Shown piece after piece: positions 10,334 through 21,857 of a stretch of DNA of 64,000 bases (positions within the stretch are counted from its first letter, which is position 1; every line of letters begins with the position of its first letter). Position numbers and translations under genes: made by a program. The notes beneath the pieces were generated by a model, which saw only the letters and a list, made by a program, of their open reading frames with translations, did no database searches and was not told the origin of the DNA. The DNA lies in assembly GCF_042670205.1 (NCBI RefSeq), contig NZ_JBHUWD010000002.1, positions 202,565 through 266,564 on the forward strand, written 5' to 3'. This stretch comes from Luteimicrobium sp042670205 (GTDB taxonomy: Bacteria > Actinomycetota > Actinomycetes > Actinomycetales > Cellulomonadaceae).

Positions 10334-11356
10334 GTGCACGACATCCCCACCTGGTTCCGCGCGGTCAGCCTCACGGTGCTCGCGGTCCTGCTCCTGGGCG
10401 ACCTGTACCTCGTGCGGCGCCGCCCGCACGTGCCGTCGGTCAAGGAGTGCCTGGCCTGGATCGGGTTCTACGTGGGCCTCGCGCTGGTGTTCGGCGGGCT
10501 GCTGTACCTGGTGGGCGGGGGAGCGCCCGCGACCGAGTTCTACGCCGGGTGGCTGACCGAGTACAGCCTGTCGGTCGACAACCTGTTCGTGTTCGTGCTG
10601 ATCATGGCGTCGTTCGCGGTGCCCCGCGAGCAGCAGCAGCGGGTCCTCATGGTGGGCATCGTGATCGCGCTCGTGCTCCGCGGCGTCTTCATCCTCGCGG
10701 GCGCCGCGCTCATCGAGCACTTCACCTGGATCTTCTACTTCTTCGGCGCGTTCCTCGTCTACACCGCGGTCACGCTCGTACGCGGCGGCGGGGAGGACGA
10801 GGAGTACCACGAGAACCGGTTCGTGGGGCTCGTGCGCCGCGTCCTGCCCGTCACCGACCACTACGACGGGGGCCGCCTCACCACCCGGGTCGACGGGCGG
10901 CGGTTCCTGACCCCGCTCCTGATCGTGTTCGTCGCCATCGGCACGACGGACCTGCTGTTCGCGTTCGACTCGATCCCCGCGATCTTCGGGCTGACCCAGG
11001 ACCCGTTCATCGTCTTCACGGCGAACGTCTTCGCGCTCATGGGCCTGCGCCAGCTGTACTTCCTGCTCGGCGGGCTGCTCGACCGGCTCGTCTACCTGCC
11101 GCTCGGCCTGGCCGTCGTGCTCGCGTTCATCGGCGTGAAGCTCGTCCTCGAGGCGCTGCACGAGAACACGGTGCCCTTCATCAACGGCGGCGACCCGGTC
11201 CCGGTGCCCGAGGTGCCCACGTGGCTCTCGCTCGTCGTGATCGTCGTCGTGCTCGCCGCCGCGACGCTCGCGAGCCTGTGGCGCGCCGGCCGGACCGGGG
11301 GCGGCGGGCCGGGCGGGGCTCCTCAGGTCAGGCCTGCGGCGCCCACGGCCCCATGA
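10334..11356 (+). CDS. TerC family integral membrane protein, probable Mn2+ exporter (copy 2)
   Basis: A 340-residue paralogue of the preceding gene, with the same motifs (TEYSLSVDNLFVFVLIM, FAFDSIPAIFGLTQ) and the same spacing, so this is a tandem duplication or an obligate pair. GTG start, with GGAAGGA at the end of copy 1 serving as ribosome site; translationally coupled and under the same riboswitch. Its C-terminal tail (a basic, glycine-rich stretch) overlaps the convergent YciI gene by 29 bases. Possibly the two copies form a heterodimer or differ in metal preference. Confidence 0.9.
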   Translation: MHDIPTWFRAVSLTVLAVLLLGDLYLVRRRPHVPSVKECLAWIGFYVGLALVFGGLLYLVGGGAPATEFYAGWLTEYSLSVDNLFVFVLIMASFAVPREQQQRVLMVGIVIALVLRGVFILAGAALIEHFTWIFYFFGAFLVYTAVTLVRGGGEDEEYHENRFVGLVRRVLPVTDHYDGGRLTTRVDGRRFLTPLLIVFVAIGTTDLLFAFDSIPAIFGLTQDPFIVFTANVFALMGLRQLYFLLGGLLDRLVYLPLGLAVVLAFIGVKLVLEALHENTVPFINGGDPVPVPEVPTWLSLVVIVVVLAAATLASLWRAGRTGGGGPGGAPQVRPAAPTAP

Positions 11357-11651
11357 CCTGGACCCACGCCCGCAGCTCGCGGTTCGCGACGACGCCGGCC
11401 TGCCGGAACGGGTCCTCGTCCAGCAGGGCGGCCGCGGCGGCCTCGTCCACGGCGGTCACGACGAGCAGCGCGCCGTCGTCCCGGCCCTCGGCCGGGGCCC
11501 ACGGCCCGGACGCGAGCAGGCTCCCTCGCTCGAGCAGGTCCGCCAGGAACGCGCGGTGCGACGGCCTCACCTCGTCCCGCGTCACGGTGTCCTCGGTGTA
11601 GGTGTAGAGGACGGCGAAGACGGGCTGCGCGGGGGCGGTGGAGGTGGTCAT
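11328..11651 (-). CDS. YciI family protein
   Basis: A 107-residue dimeric alpha/beta-barrel protein of the YciI-like family, which resembles muconolactone isomerase; true activity is unknown. The conserved His lies in RPSHRAFLADLLERG, followed by SGPWAP and the DPFRQAGVV strand. The start is taken at ATG 11651 (MTTSTAP); TTCAAT lies 6 bases before it, consistent with a leaderless message. Its 3' end overlaps copy 2 of terC tail-to-tail. Confidence 0.85.
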   Translation of the reverse strand: MTTSTAPAQPVFAVLYTYTEDTVTRDEVRPSHRAFLADLLERGSLLASGPWAPAEGRDDGALLVVTAVDEAAAAALLDEDPFRQAGVVANRELRAWVQVMGPWAPQA

Positions 11652-11789
11652 GGCGCCATTGAAGCGCACGACGCCGCGCGCTCGCGCGAGTCCTCGCGAT
11701 GCGGACGTCCGGCACCGCGGGTGTCACGACGACCTCGAGCGAGCCACGCGCCGATCGCCCTTCACGACGACGCCCGCAGCGAACATCGG

Positions 11790-11805
11790 TCGAACATGTG
11801 TGCGA
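11790..11805. promoter_or_regulatory. LexA (SOS) box upstream of uvrA
   Basis: TCGAAC-ATGT-GTGCGA matches the actinobacterial/Gram-positive SOS box TCGAACNNNNGTTCGA at 11 of 12 fixed positions. It lies 30 bases before the uvrA GTG and covers the expected -35 region of the promoter whose -10 is TACCAT (11823). Damage induction of uvrA is therefore likely. Confidence 0.8.
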
Positions 11806-11822
11806 TTGTCAGAGGGGCGCCC

Positions 11823-11828
11823 TACCAT
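11823..11828 (+). promoter_or_regulatory. -10 element, leaderless promoter of uvrA
   Basis: TACCAT is followed by exactly 6 bases and the GTG at 11835. The LexA-type box sits 17 bases upstream. Confidence 0.6.
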
Positions 11829-11834
11829 GGTGCG

Positions 11835-14714
<2,880 letters not shown>

Positions 14715-14715
14715 A

Positions 14716-14770
14716 CGTCGCCCGGCCGGGCGGGTCGAGGTCGTCCAGGCGCAGGCGGCCCCGGGCGACG
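14716..14770. terminator. Inverted repeat between uvrA and OsmC gene
   Basis: CGTCGCCCGG (14716-14725) and CCGGGCGACG (14761-14770) pair perfectly over a 35-base GC-rich loop that may fold further. Located between convergent stops. The long loop makes this a moderate call. Confidence 0.4.
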
Positions 14771-14776
14771 CCGGCG

Positions 14777-15268
14777 TCAGGCCTGCGGCTGAGCGATCCG
14801 GGCGGGGGCGGGCTCGACCGTGACGGCGAAGTTCACCGACCGCGCGAGGAAGCAGTGCTCGTGCGCGAGCTCGTGCACCCGCGCGAGGGCCTCGTCGGAG
14901 ACGTCCGGCCCGGCGTCCACCGTGACGCGGGGCCGCAGCGTGACGTCGACGAACTGCCCGGCGCCGCTCGACTCGACGCGCATGCGTCCGGTGGCCTCGT
15001 CGGTGTACTCGCGCACCACGATCCCGTGGCTCGACGCGAGGTGGAGGAACCACAGCATGTGGCAGTCGCTGAGCGAGGCCACGAAGAGCTGCTCGGGCGA
15101 GTAGCGCGTCGGGTCGCCCCGGAACGCCGGGTCGGACGACGCGGGCAGCGGGGGGAGCCCGGGGAACTCGACCGTGTGGTCGCGCGAGTAGGCCGTGTAC
15201 GAGCTGGTGCCGGTCGTCCCGGCGCCCGTCCAGGTGATGGTGGCGCGGTAGTCGTGGAAGGCTCCCAT
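14777..15268 (-). CDS. OsmC family (Ohr-like) peroxiredoxin
   Basis: A 163-residue OsmC/Ohr-fold protein, which reduces organic hydroperoxides through a pair of cysteines. The two family cysteines are present in ASLSDCHMLWFLHLA and HEHCFLARSVNF. The start is set at ATG 15268 (MGAFHDYRATITW) because TAGGGT at 15275-15280 lies 6 bases upstream; a GTG six bases further up directly abuts that hexamer and would not be transcribed. The partner reductant is unknown. Confidence 0.9.
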   Translation of the reverse strand: MGAFHDYRATITWTGAGTTGTSSYTAYSRDHTVEFPGLPPLPASSDPAFRGDPTRYSPEQLFVASLSDCHMLWFLHLASSHGIVVREYTDEATGRMRVESSGAGQFVDVTLRPRVTVDAGPDVSDEALARVHELAHEHCFLARSVNFAVTVEPAPARIAQPQA

Positions 15269-15274
15269 GGCCAC

Positions 15275-15280
15275 ACCCTA
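15275..15280 (-). promoter_or_regulatory. -10 element, leaderless promoter of OsmC gene
   Basis: TAGGGT on the minus strand, 6 bases before the ATG at 15268. Confidence 0.6.
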
Positions 15281-15343
15281 GTGGTGCGCGTCACACCCCG
15301 CGCGTGCCCACGGGCGCGCACCCGGAGCGTCGGTGGGCCCGAC

Positions 15344-15349
15344 TAGGCT
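15344..15349 (+). promoter_or_regulatory. -10 element, leaderless promoter of uvrC
   Basis: TAGGCT, 7 bases before the ATG at 15357. No LexA-type box is seen nearby. Confidence 0.6.
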
Positions 15350-15356
15350 CGTCTGT

Positions 15357-17546
15357 ATGGCCGATCCCGCGACGTACCGCCCTGCCCCGGGAGAGGTGCC
15401 GACCGACCCGGGCGTGTACCGGTTCCGTGACCAGCACGGTCGCGTGATCTACGTCGGCAAGGCGAAGAACCTGCGGTCCCGGCTGGCGAACTACTTCCAG
15501 GACGTCGCGAACCTCCACCCGCGCACGCAGACGATGGTGACGACGGCGGCGTCAGTCGAATGGACCGTGGTCGGGACCGAGGTCGAGGCCCTCGCGCTCG
15601 AGTACTCCTGGATCCAGGAGTTCGACCCGAGGTTCAACGTGAAGTACCGGGACGACAAGTCCTACCCGTACCTCGCGGTCACCCTGGGGGAGGAGTTCCC
15701 CCGCGCGCAGGTGATGCGCGGCGCGAAGCGGCCCGGCACCCGGTACTTCGGGCCCTACGGGCACGCCTGGGCGATCCGCGAGACCCTCGACCTCCTGCTG
15801 AGGGTCTTCCCGGTCCGGACCTGCTCGTCGGGCGTGTTCCGCCGTGCGCACCAGACGGGCCGGCCGTGCCTGCTCGGGTACATCGACAAGTGCTCGGCGC
15901 CCTGCGTCGGGCGGATCAGCCCCGAGGACCACCGCGCCCTCGCCGAGGACTTCTGCGACTTCATGGCCGGCGACACCGCGCGCTTCGTCAAGCGCCTCAC
16001 GGCCCGCATGCAGGAGGCCGCGGCGTCGATGGAGTACGAGCAGGCCGCCCGCCTGCGCGACGACATCCAGGCCCTGGAGCGTGCGACCGAGAAGAACGCC
16101 GTCGTCCTGGGCGACGGCACCGACGCCGACGTGTTCGCGCTCGTCGGGGACGAGCTCGAGGCGGCGGTCCAGGTCTTCCACGTGCGCGGGGGCCGCATCC
16201 GCGGCCAGCGCGGCTGGGTGGTCGAGAAGGTCGAGGACGTCACCGACGCAGAGCTCGTCGAGCACCTGCTCCAGCAGGTCTACGGCGCGGACGACGAGCG
16301 CGTCTCCGACCCCGCGGACCGGGCGGCGGTCCGCCGGAGCGGGCGGACCGCGGATCGGGGCGCCGAGTCGCGTCGCACCCGCACCAACGACGCGGTCCCG
16401 CGCGAGGTCCTGGTCCCGGTCCTGCCGTCCAACCACGACGAGGTCACCGCGTGGCTCACCGGGCTGCGCGGCGCGCGCGTCGACGTCCGGGTCGCGCAGC
16501 GTGGCGACAAGGCCGAGCTGGCCAGAACCGTCCGCACCAACGCCGAGCACGCCCTCGCCCTGCACCGGACCCGCCGCTCGGGCGACCTGACGACCCGGTC
16601 GCAGGCGCTCCGCGAGATCCAGGAGGCGCTCGGCCTCGACACGGCGCCGCTGCGGATCGAGTGCTACGACGTCTCGCACAACCAGGGCACCTACCAGTCC
16701 GCGTCGATGGTGGTGTTCGAGGACGGGCTGCCGCGCAAGAGCGAGTACCGCCGGTTCGCCGTGCGCGGGCCCGAGGGCGACGGCGCCCGCGACGACACGG
16801 CCGCGATGCACGAGGTCCTGACCCGCCGGTTCCGCCGCTACCTCGAGGCACGCGACGGGGTGTCCGACGTCGAGCTCGACTCGGTCGAGGAGGACGCCCC
16901 CGCCCGCCGCGCGAGCGACGTGACGGGCTCGTCCGGCCCCGTCTCCGGGCCGGCCACACCCGTGGACGAGGACGGTCGGCCCCGCCGCTTCGCGTACCCG
17001 CCCAACCTCGTCGTCGTCGACGGCGGCCCGCCCCAGGTCGCGGCCGCGGCACGCGCGCTCGAGGAGCTCGGCGTGACCGACGTCGCGCTGTGCGGCCTCG
17101 CCAAGCGCCTCGAGGAGGTCTGGCTGCCGGGCGAGGAGTACCCGGTCATCCTCGAGCGCTCGTCCGAGGGGCTCTACCTCCTCCAGCGCGTCCGCGACGA
17201 GGCGCACCGGTTCGCGATCACCTACCACCGCAGCCGCCGCAGCAAGGGCATGACGGTCTCCGCGCTCGACGACGTCCCCGGCCTCGGGCCCGCACGCCGC
17301 AAGGCGCTGCTCGCGACGTTCGGCTCCGTCAAGAAGCTCCGGGCCGCGACGGCCGAGGAGATCGCGACCGTCCCCGGCATCGGCGACGCGACCGCGCGCG
17401 CCGTCGTCGCCGCGCTCGCCCCCCGCGACGGCGGTGCCGAGCGCGGAGCCGACCCCGCCGCGCCCCAGGACGGCGAGGGCCGGTCCGACGGCACGCAGCC
17501 CGAGACGACCGTCCCGGCACCGTCCGCTGGCATGCTGGACGGATGA
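15357..17546 (+). CDS. uvrC: Excinuclease ABC subunit C
   Basis: Dual-incision nuclease of the UvrABC system. The 729-residue protein has an N-terminal GIY-YIG nuclease domain (VYRFRDQHGRVIYVGKAKNL), a central UVR motif (MEYEQAARLRDDIQALE) that binds UvrB, an RNase H-like endonuclease domain (ECYDVSHNQGTYQSASMVVF, VVVDGGPPQV) and C-terminal tandem helix-hairpin-helix motifs (DVPGLGPARRKALL, TVPGIGDATARAVV). It is somewhat longer than average because of two low-complexity insertions, near residue 320-350 and in the endonuclease domain before the DGG motif. ATG 15357 is supported by the -10 element. The stop overlaps rapZ (ATGA). Confidence 0.97.
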   Translation: MADPATYRPAPGEVPTDPGVYRFRDQHGRVIYVGKAKNLRSRLANYFQDVANLHPRTQTMVTTAASVEWTVVGTEVEALALEYSWIQEFDPRFNVKYRDDKSYPYLAVTLGEEFPRAQVMRGAKRPGTRYFGPYGHAWAIRETLDLLLRVFPVRTCSSGVFRRAHQTGRPCLLGYIDKCSAPCVGRISPEDHRALAEDFCDFMAGDTARFVKRLTARMQEAAASMEYEQAARLRDDIQALERATEKNAVVLGDGTDADVFALVGDELEAAVQVFHVRGGRIRGQRGWVVEKVEDVTDAELVEHLLQQVYGADDERVSDPADRAAVRRSGRTADRGAESRRTRTNDAVPREVLVPVLPSNHDEVTAWLTGLRGARVDVRVAQRGDKAELARTVRTNAEHALALHRTRRSGDLTTRSQALREIQEALGLDTAPLRIECYDVSHNQGTYQSASMVVFEDGLPRKSEYRRFAVRGPEGDGARDDTAAMHEVLTRRFRRYLEARDGVSDVELDSVEEDAPARRASDVTGSSGPVSGPATPVDEDGRPRRFAYPPNLVVVDGGPPQVAAAARALEELGVTDVALCGLAKRLEEVWLPGEEYPVILERSSEGLYLLQRVRDEAHRFAITYHRSRRSKGMTVSALDDVPGLGPARRKALLATFGSVKKLRAATAEEIATVPGIGDATARAVVAALAPRDGGAERGADPAAPQDGEGRSDGTQPETTVPAPSAGMLDG

Positions 17547-18481
17547 GCCACGAGCCCGATCCCTCGACCGTCCCCGTCGGCATCCCCGCGGTCGAGGCCG
17601 CGACGCCCGCCCCCGAGGCCACCGAGCGCGAGGTCATGATCGTCACCGGCATGTCCGGGGCGGGGCGGACCCGCGCCGCCGCCGTCCTGGAGGACCTGGG
17701 CTGGTACGTCGTCGACAACCTCCCGCCCCGCATGATCGTCCCGCTCGTCGACCTCATGACCCGCACCGGTTCGCCCGTGGAGCGGATCGCCGCCGTCGTC
17801 GACGCGCGGGGGCGCGAGTTCTTCTCGGACCTCGAGGAGGTCCTGGGGCACCTGCGCCAGGCCGGGGTGTTCTACCGGATCCTCTACCTCGACGCGTCCG
17901 ACGAGGTGCTCGTCCGCCGCTTCGAGCAGGTCCGCCGTCCGCACCCGCTGCAGGGCGAGGGCCGCGTGCTCGACGGGCTCGCCGCCGAGCGCCGGCTCCT
18001 CGCGCGCGTCCAGGAGCGAGCCGACGTCGCGATCGACACGTCCGTGCTCACCGTCCACGACCTCGCCCGCGAGGTCCGGGCCGCGGTGGCCGACGGCGCA
18101 CCCGACACGCTGCGCGTCAACGTCGTCGCGTTCGGCTTCAAGTACGGGCTCCCGCTCGACGCCGACCACGTCGTCGACGTCCGGTTCCTCGCCAACCCGT
18201 ACTGGATCACCGAGCTACGGCACCTGACGGGCCGCGACGCGCCCGTCCGCGACTACGTGCTCGCGCGGCCCGGGGCGCTCGAGTTCGTCGAACGGTACGT
18301 CTGGGCGCTCGAGCCCGTCCTGGCCGGGTACCTGCACGAGGAGAAGCGGTACGTCACGATCGCCGTCGGGTGCACGGGCGGCAAGCACCGCTCCGTCGCG
18401 ATCGCCGAGGAGCTCGCCGCACGGCTGCGGCGCCACGGGGAGCGCGTGCTGGTCACGGCACGCGACCTCGGGAAGGAGTGA
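17543..18481 (+). CDS. rapZ: RNase adapter protein RapZ / YvcJ-like nucleotide-binding protein
   Basis: A 312-residue P-loop protein of the RapZ/YvcJ family. In enterics RapZ delivers small RNAs of the glmS pathway to RNase E; in Gram-positives it binds nucleotides and its role is less defined. The atypical P-loop reads GMSGAGRTRAA (near residue 38), followed by DLGWYVVDNLPP. The C-terminal half has FGFKYGLPLDADHVVDVRFLANP and the conserved IAVGCTGGKHRSVAIAEELA. Starts at the ATG overlapping the uvrC stop; the first 30 residues are a poorly conserved extension. Followed by yvcK and whiA, the standard actinobacterial order. Confidence 0.93.
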   Translation: MSHEPDPSTVPVGIPAVEAATPAPEATEREVMIVTGMSGAGRTRAAAVLEDLGWYVVDNLPPRMIVPLVDLMTRTGSPVERIAAVVDARGREFFSDLEEVLGHLRQAGVFYRILYLDASDEVLVRRFEQVRRPHPLQGEGRVLDGLAAERRLLARVQERADVAIDTSVLTVHDLAREVRAAVADGAPDTLRVNVVAFGFKYGLPLDADHVVDVRFLANPYWITELRHLTGRDAPVRDYVLARPGALEFVERYVWALEPVLAGYLHEEKRYVTIAVGCTGGKHRSVAIAEELAARLRRHGERVLVTARDLGKE

Positions 18482-18483
18482 GG

Positions 18484-19449
18484 GTGGGTCCACGCAGCAC
18501 GTCCCCGGCCGTCGTCGCGCTCGGCGGGGGGCACGGGCTGTCGGCGTCGCTCGCGGCGCTCCGGCTGCTCTCCGAACGGCTCACGGCGGTCGTGACCGTC
18601 GCCGACGACGGCGGGTCCTCCGGCCGCCTGCGCACCGAGCTCGGCGTGCTCCCGCCTGGTGACCTGCGGATGGCGCTGTCCGCCCTGTGCGACGACTCCG
18701 AGTGGGGACGCACCTGGAGCGACCTGCTCCAGCACCGGTTCCGCTCCGACGGCGAGCTCGACCACCACGCCGTCGGGAACCTCATCATCGTCGCGCTCTG
18801 GCAGATCCTCGGGGACACCGTCGGCGGACTCGACTGGGTCGGACGCCTCCTGGGCGTGCACGGGCGCGTCCTGCCCATGTCGTCGGTCCCGCTCGCGATC
18901 GAGGCCGACTGCCGCGTCGACGGCGACCTCGTCACGGTCCGCGGGCAGAGCCAGGTCGCCAAGGCCCCCGGCCCGATCGAGGAGCTCCGCATGGAGCCGC
19001 CCGACGCCGCCGCCTGCGAGGAGACCATCGCCGCGATCCGCGAGGCCGACTGGGTCGTCCTCGGCCCCGGCTCCTGGTACACGTCCGTGATCACCCACCT
19101 GCTGGTCCCCGACCTCGCCGCGGCGCTCCACGAGACCTCCGCCCGCCGGTGCGTCACGCTCAACCTCGAGCCCGAGGTCGGCGAGACCGACGGGCTCGGG
19201 CCCACCGAGCACCTCGAGCTGCTGCACCGCTACGCCCCCGACCTCCGGATCGACGCCGTCGTCGCCGACCCGTCCGCCGTCGACGACACCGACCGCCTGG
19301 CGCTCGCGGCCGACCGGATGGGCGCGCGCCTGCTGCTGCGCCAGGTGAGCCGGGGCGACGGGTCGCCGCGGCACGACCCGCTGCGGCTCGCGACCGCCTA
19401 CCAGGACGCGTTCGACGGGTTCTGGGGCGACGTCGGGACGCGGGCCTGA
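18484..19449 (+). CDS. yvcK: Gluconeogenesis factor YvcK/GlmR (CofD-like, UDP-GlcNAc-binding)
   Basis: A 321-residue protein of the YvcK (CofD/UPF0052) family, needed for growth on gluconeogenic carbon sources and for peptidoglycan precursor control; in mycobacteria its homologue CuvA affects cell wall synthesis. Family motifs: VALGGGHGLSASLAALR at the N terminus, VADDGGSSGRLR, LPPGDLRMAL, HAVGNLIIVAL and LGPGSWYTSV. GTG start two bases after the rapZ stop, with GGAAGGAG inside the rapZ end as ribosome site. Part of the uvrC-rapZ-yvcK-whiA cluster. Confidence 0.93.
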   Translation: MGPRSTSPAVVALGGGHGLSASLAALRLLSERLTAVVTVADDGGSSGRLRTELGVLPPGDLRMALSALCDDSEWGRTWSDLLQHRFRSDGELDHHAVGNLIIVALWQILGDTVGGLDWVGRLLGVHGRVLPMSSVPLAIEADCRVDGDLVTVRGQSQVAKAPGPIEELRMEPPDAAACEETIAAIREADWVVLGPGSWYTSVITHLLVPDLAAALHETSARRCVTLNLEPEVGETDGLGPTEHLELLHRYAPDLRIDAVVADPSAVDDTDRLALAADRMGARLLLRQVSRGDGSPRHDPLRLATAYQDAFDGFWGDVGTRA

Positions 19450-19474
19450 CGACGGCGGGTGGCAGGATGCTCCC

Positions 19475-20455
19475 ATGGCGCTGACCGCACAGGTGAAGGA
19501 AGAGCTCGCACGGCTGGCCGTGGACAGGACGTCCTACCGCAAGGCCGAGGTCTCCGCGACGCTCCGCTTCGCAGGCGGGCTGCACATCATCTCGGGCCGG
19601 ATCGTGATCGAGGCCGAGCTCGACACCGCAGCGGCGGCGCGGCGCCTGCGCCAGGCGATCCTCGAGGTCTTCGGGCACTCGAGCGAGGTCATCGTGGTCT
19701 CGCCGAGCGGGCTGCGTCGCCAGACGCGGTACGTGGTCCGGGTGGTGCGCGACGGCGAGTCCCTGGCACGCCAGACGGGCCTGCTGGACGCGCGGGGGCG
19801 CCCGGTGCGGGGCCTGTCGCCGCAGATCGTGTCCGCGGGGGTGGGGGAGGCGGAGTCGGCGTGGCGCGGCGCCTTCCTCGCCCACGGCTCGCTCACCGAG
19901 CCCGGCCGGTCGGCCGCCCTCGAGGTCACGTGCCCCGGGCCCGAGGCCGCGCTCGCCCTGGTCGGCGCCGCGCGCCGGCTCGGGATCCAGGCCAAGGCGC
20001 GCGAGGTGCGGGGCATCGACCGCGTGGTGATCAGGGACGGCGACGCGATCAGCGCGATGCTGACCCGCCTCGGCGCGCACGACACCGTCCTCGTGTGGGA
20101 GGAGCGGCGGACCCGTCGTGAGGTCCGGGGGACCGCGAACCGCCTCGCGAACTTCGACGACGCGAACCTGCGCCGGTCCGCGCGCGCGGCGGTCGCCGCG
20201 GGGGCCCGGGTCGAGCGGGCGTTCGAGATCCTGGGCGACGAGATGCCCGAGCACCTGCGCGAGGCCGGCGAGCTCCGGCTCGCGCACAAGCAGGCGTCGC
20301 TCGAGGAGCTGGGTCAGCTCGCCGACCCCCCGCTGACCAAGGACGCGGTGGCCGGCCGCATCCGCCGCCTGCTGGCCACGGCGGACAAGCGGGCCGCGGA
20401 GCTCGGGGTCCCGGACACCGAGGCGGGGCTCAGCCCCGACATGCTCGAGCTCTGA
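19475..20455 (+). CDS. whiA: DNA-binding protein WhiA
   Basis: A 326-residue regulator with an N-terminal LAGLIDADG homing-endonuclease-like domain (no nuclease residues expected) and a C-terminal helix-turn-helix (LAHKQASLEELGQLADPPLTKDA). In Streptomyces WhiA activates sporulation septation genes together with WhiB; in non-sporulating Gram-positives it influences cell division and chromosome segregation. The ATG is preceded by CAGGAT 6 bases upstream, suggesting its own leaderless message in addition to read-through from yvcK. Confidence 0.96.
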   Translation: MALTAQVKEELARLAVDRTSYRKAEVSATLRFAGGLHIISGRIVIEAELDTAAAARRLRQAILEVFGHSSEVIVVSPSGLRRQTRYVVRVVRDGESLARQTGLLDARGRPVRGLSPQIVSAGVGEAESAWRGAFLAHGSLTEPGRSAALEVTCPGPEAALALVGAARRLGIQAKAREVRGIDRVVIRDGDAISAMLTRLGAHDTVLVWEERRTRREVRGTANRLANFDDANLRRSARAAVAAGARVERAFEILGDEMPEHLREAGELRLAHKQASLEELGQLADPPLTKDAVAGRIRRLLATADKRAAELGVPDTEAGLSPDMLEL

Positions 20456-20538
20456 GGTGCCCGCGCTTTGTCGGTGTCCGACAGACGGGCGCGTCTCACC
20501 TGCAGAACACCACGAGGCGACCAAGGTCACATCGGGTA

Positions 20539-20544
20539 TAGGCT
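20539..20544 (+). promoter_or_regulatory. Possible -10 region of gap, with a long leader
   Basis: The 250-base gap between whiA and gap contains GGTATAGGCTTTG, with TATAGG (20537) and TAGGCT (20539) as overlapping -10 candidates. This would give a leader of about 155 bases before GTG 20706. No known riboswitch fold was recognised in that leader. Confidence 0.4.
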
Positions 20545-20705
20545 TTGGGCGTCGGGAAACCTGCGAAACCCCACCTTCGGACCTCGGTCGAGGCTCGAGG
20601 TGCGTTCTCAGTCAGGTTCGCCCCCCCGCGTACGCCGATGTACGACAACGTTCGACAACAACCGTGTGCGTCGGAGCAGAACCGGCGCGCCCTGAGGAGG
20701 GCATA

Positions 20706-21713
<1,008 letters not shown>

Positions 21714-21761
21714 CGCTCGACGTGCCCGCCGTGCGAGTCCTCGCACGACACCCGTAGCACC

Positions 21762-21812
21762 CGATGCCCGCGCCGGGCCGTGGCTCCCACGCCTCGGCCG
21801 GCGCGGGCATCG
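21762..21812 (+). terminator. 15-bp perfect hairpin between gap and pgk
   Basis: CGATGCCCGCGCCGG (21762-21776) pairs perfectly with CCGGCGCGGGCATCG (21798-21812), 21-base loop. A second small hairpin, CGTGCGAG/CTCGCACG (21730-21747), lies just after the gap stop. No T tract follows, so partial termination or RNA processing/stabilisation of the abundant gap transcript is equally possible. Confidence 0.6.
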
Positions 21813-21857
21813 TCGTGTGACGGCACCCCCGCCCTCCGCACCCCTCAAGGAGCAGCC

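Noticed and set aside
20640..20660. LexA-like half sites (TACGACAACGTTCGAC) before gap
   Set aside because: Only one half matches GTTCGA and the spacing is 3, not 4; no functional reason for SOS control of gap.
20545..20705. Riboswitch in the leader of gap
   Set aside because: The leader is long enough, but I could not find the conserved core of any known class or a clear expression platform.
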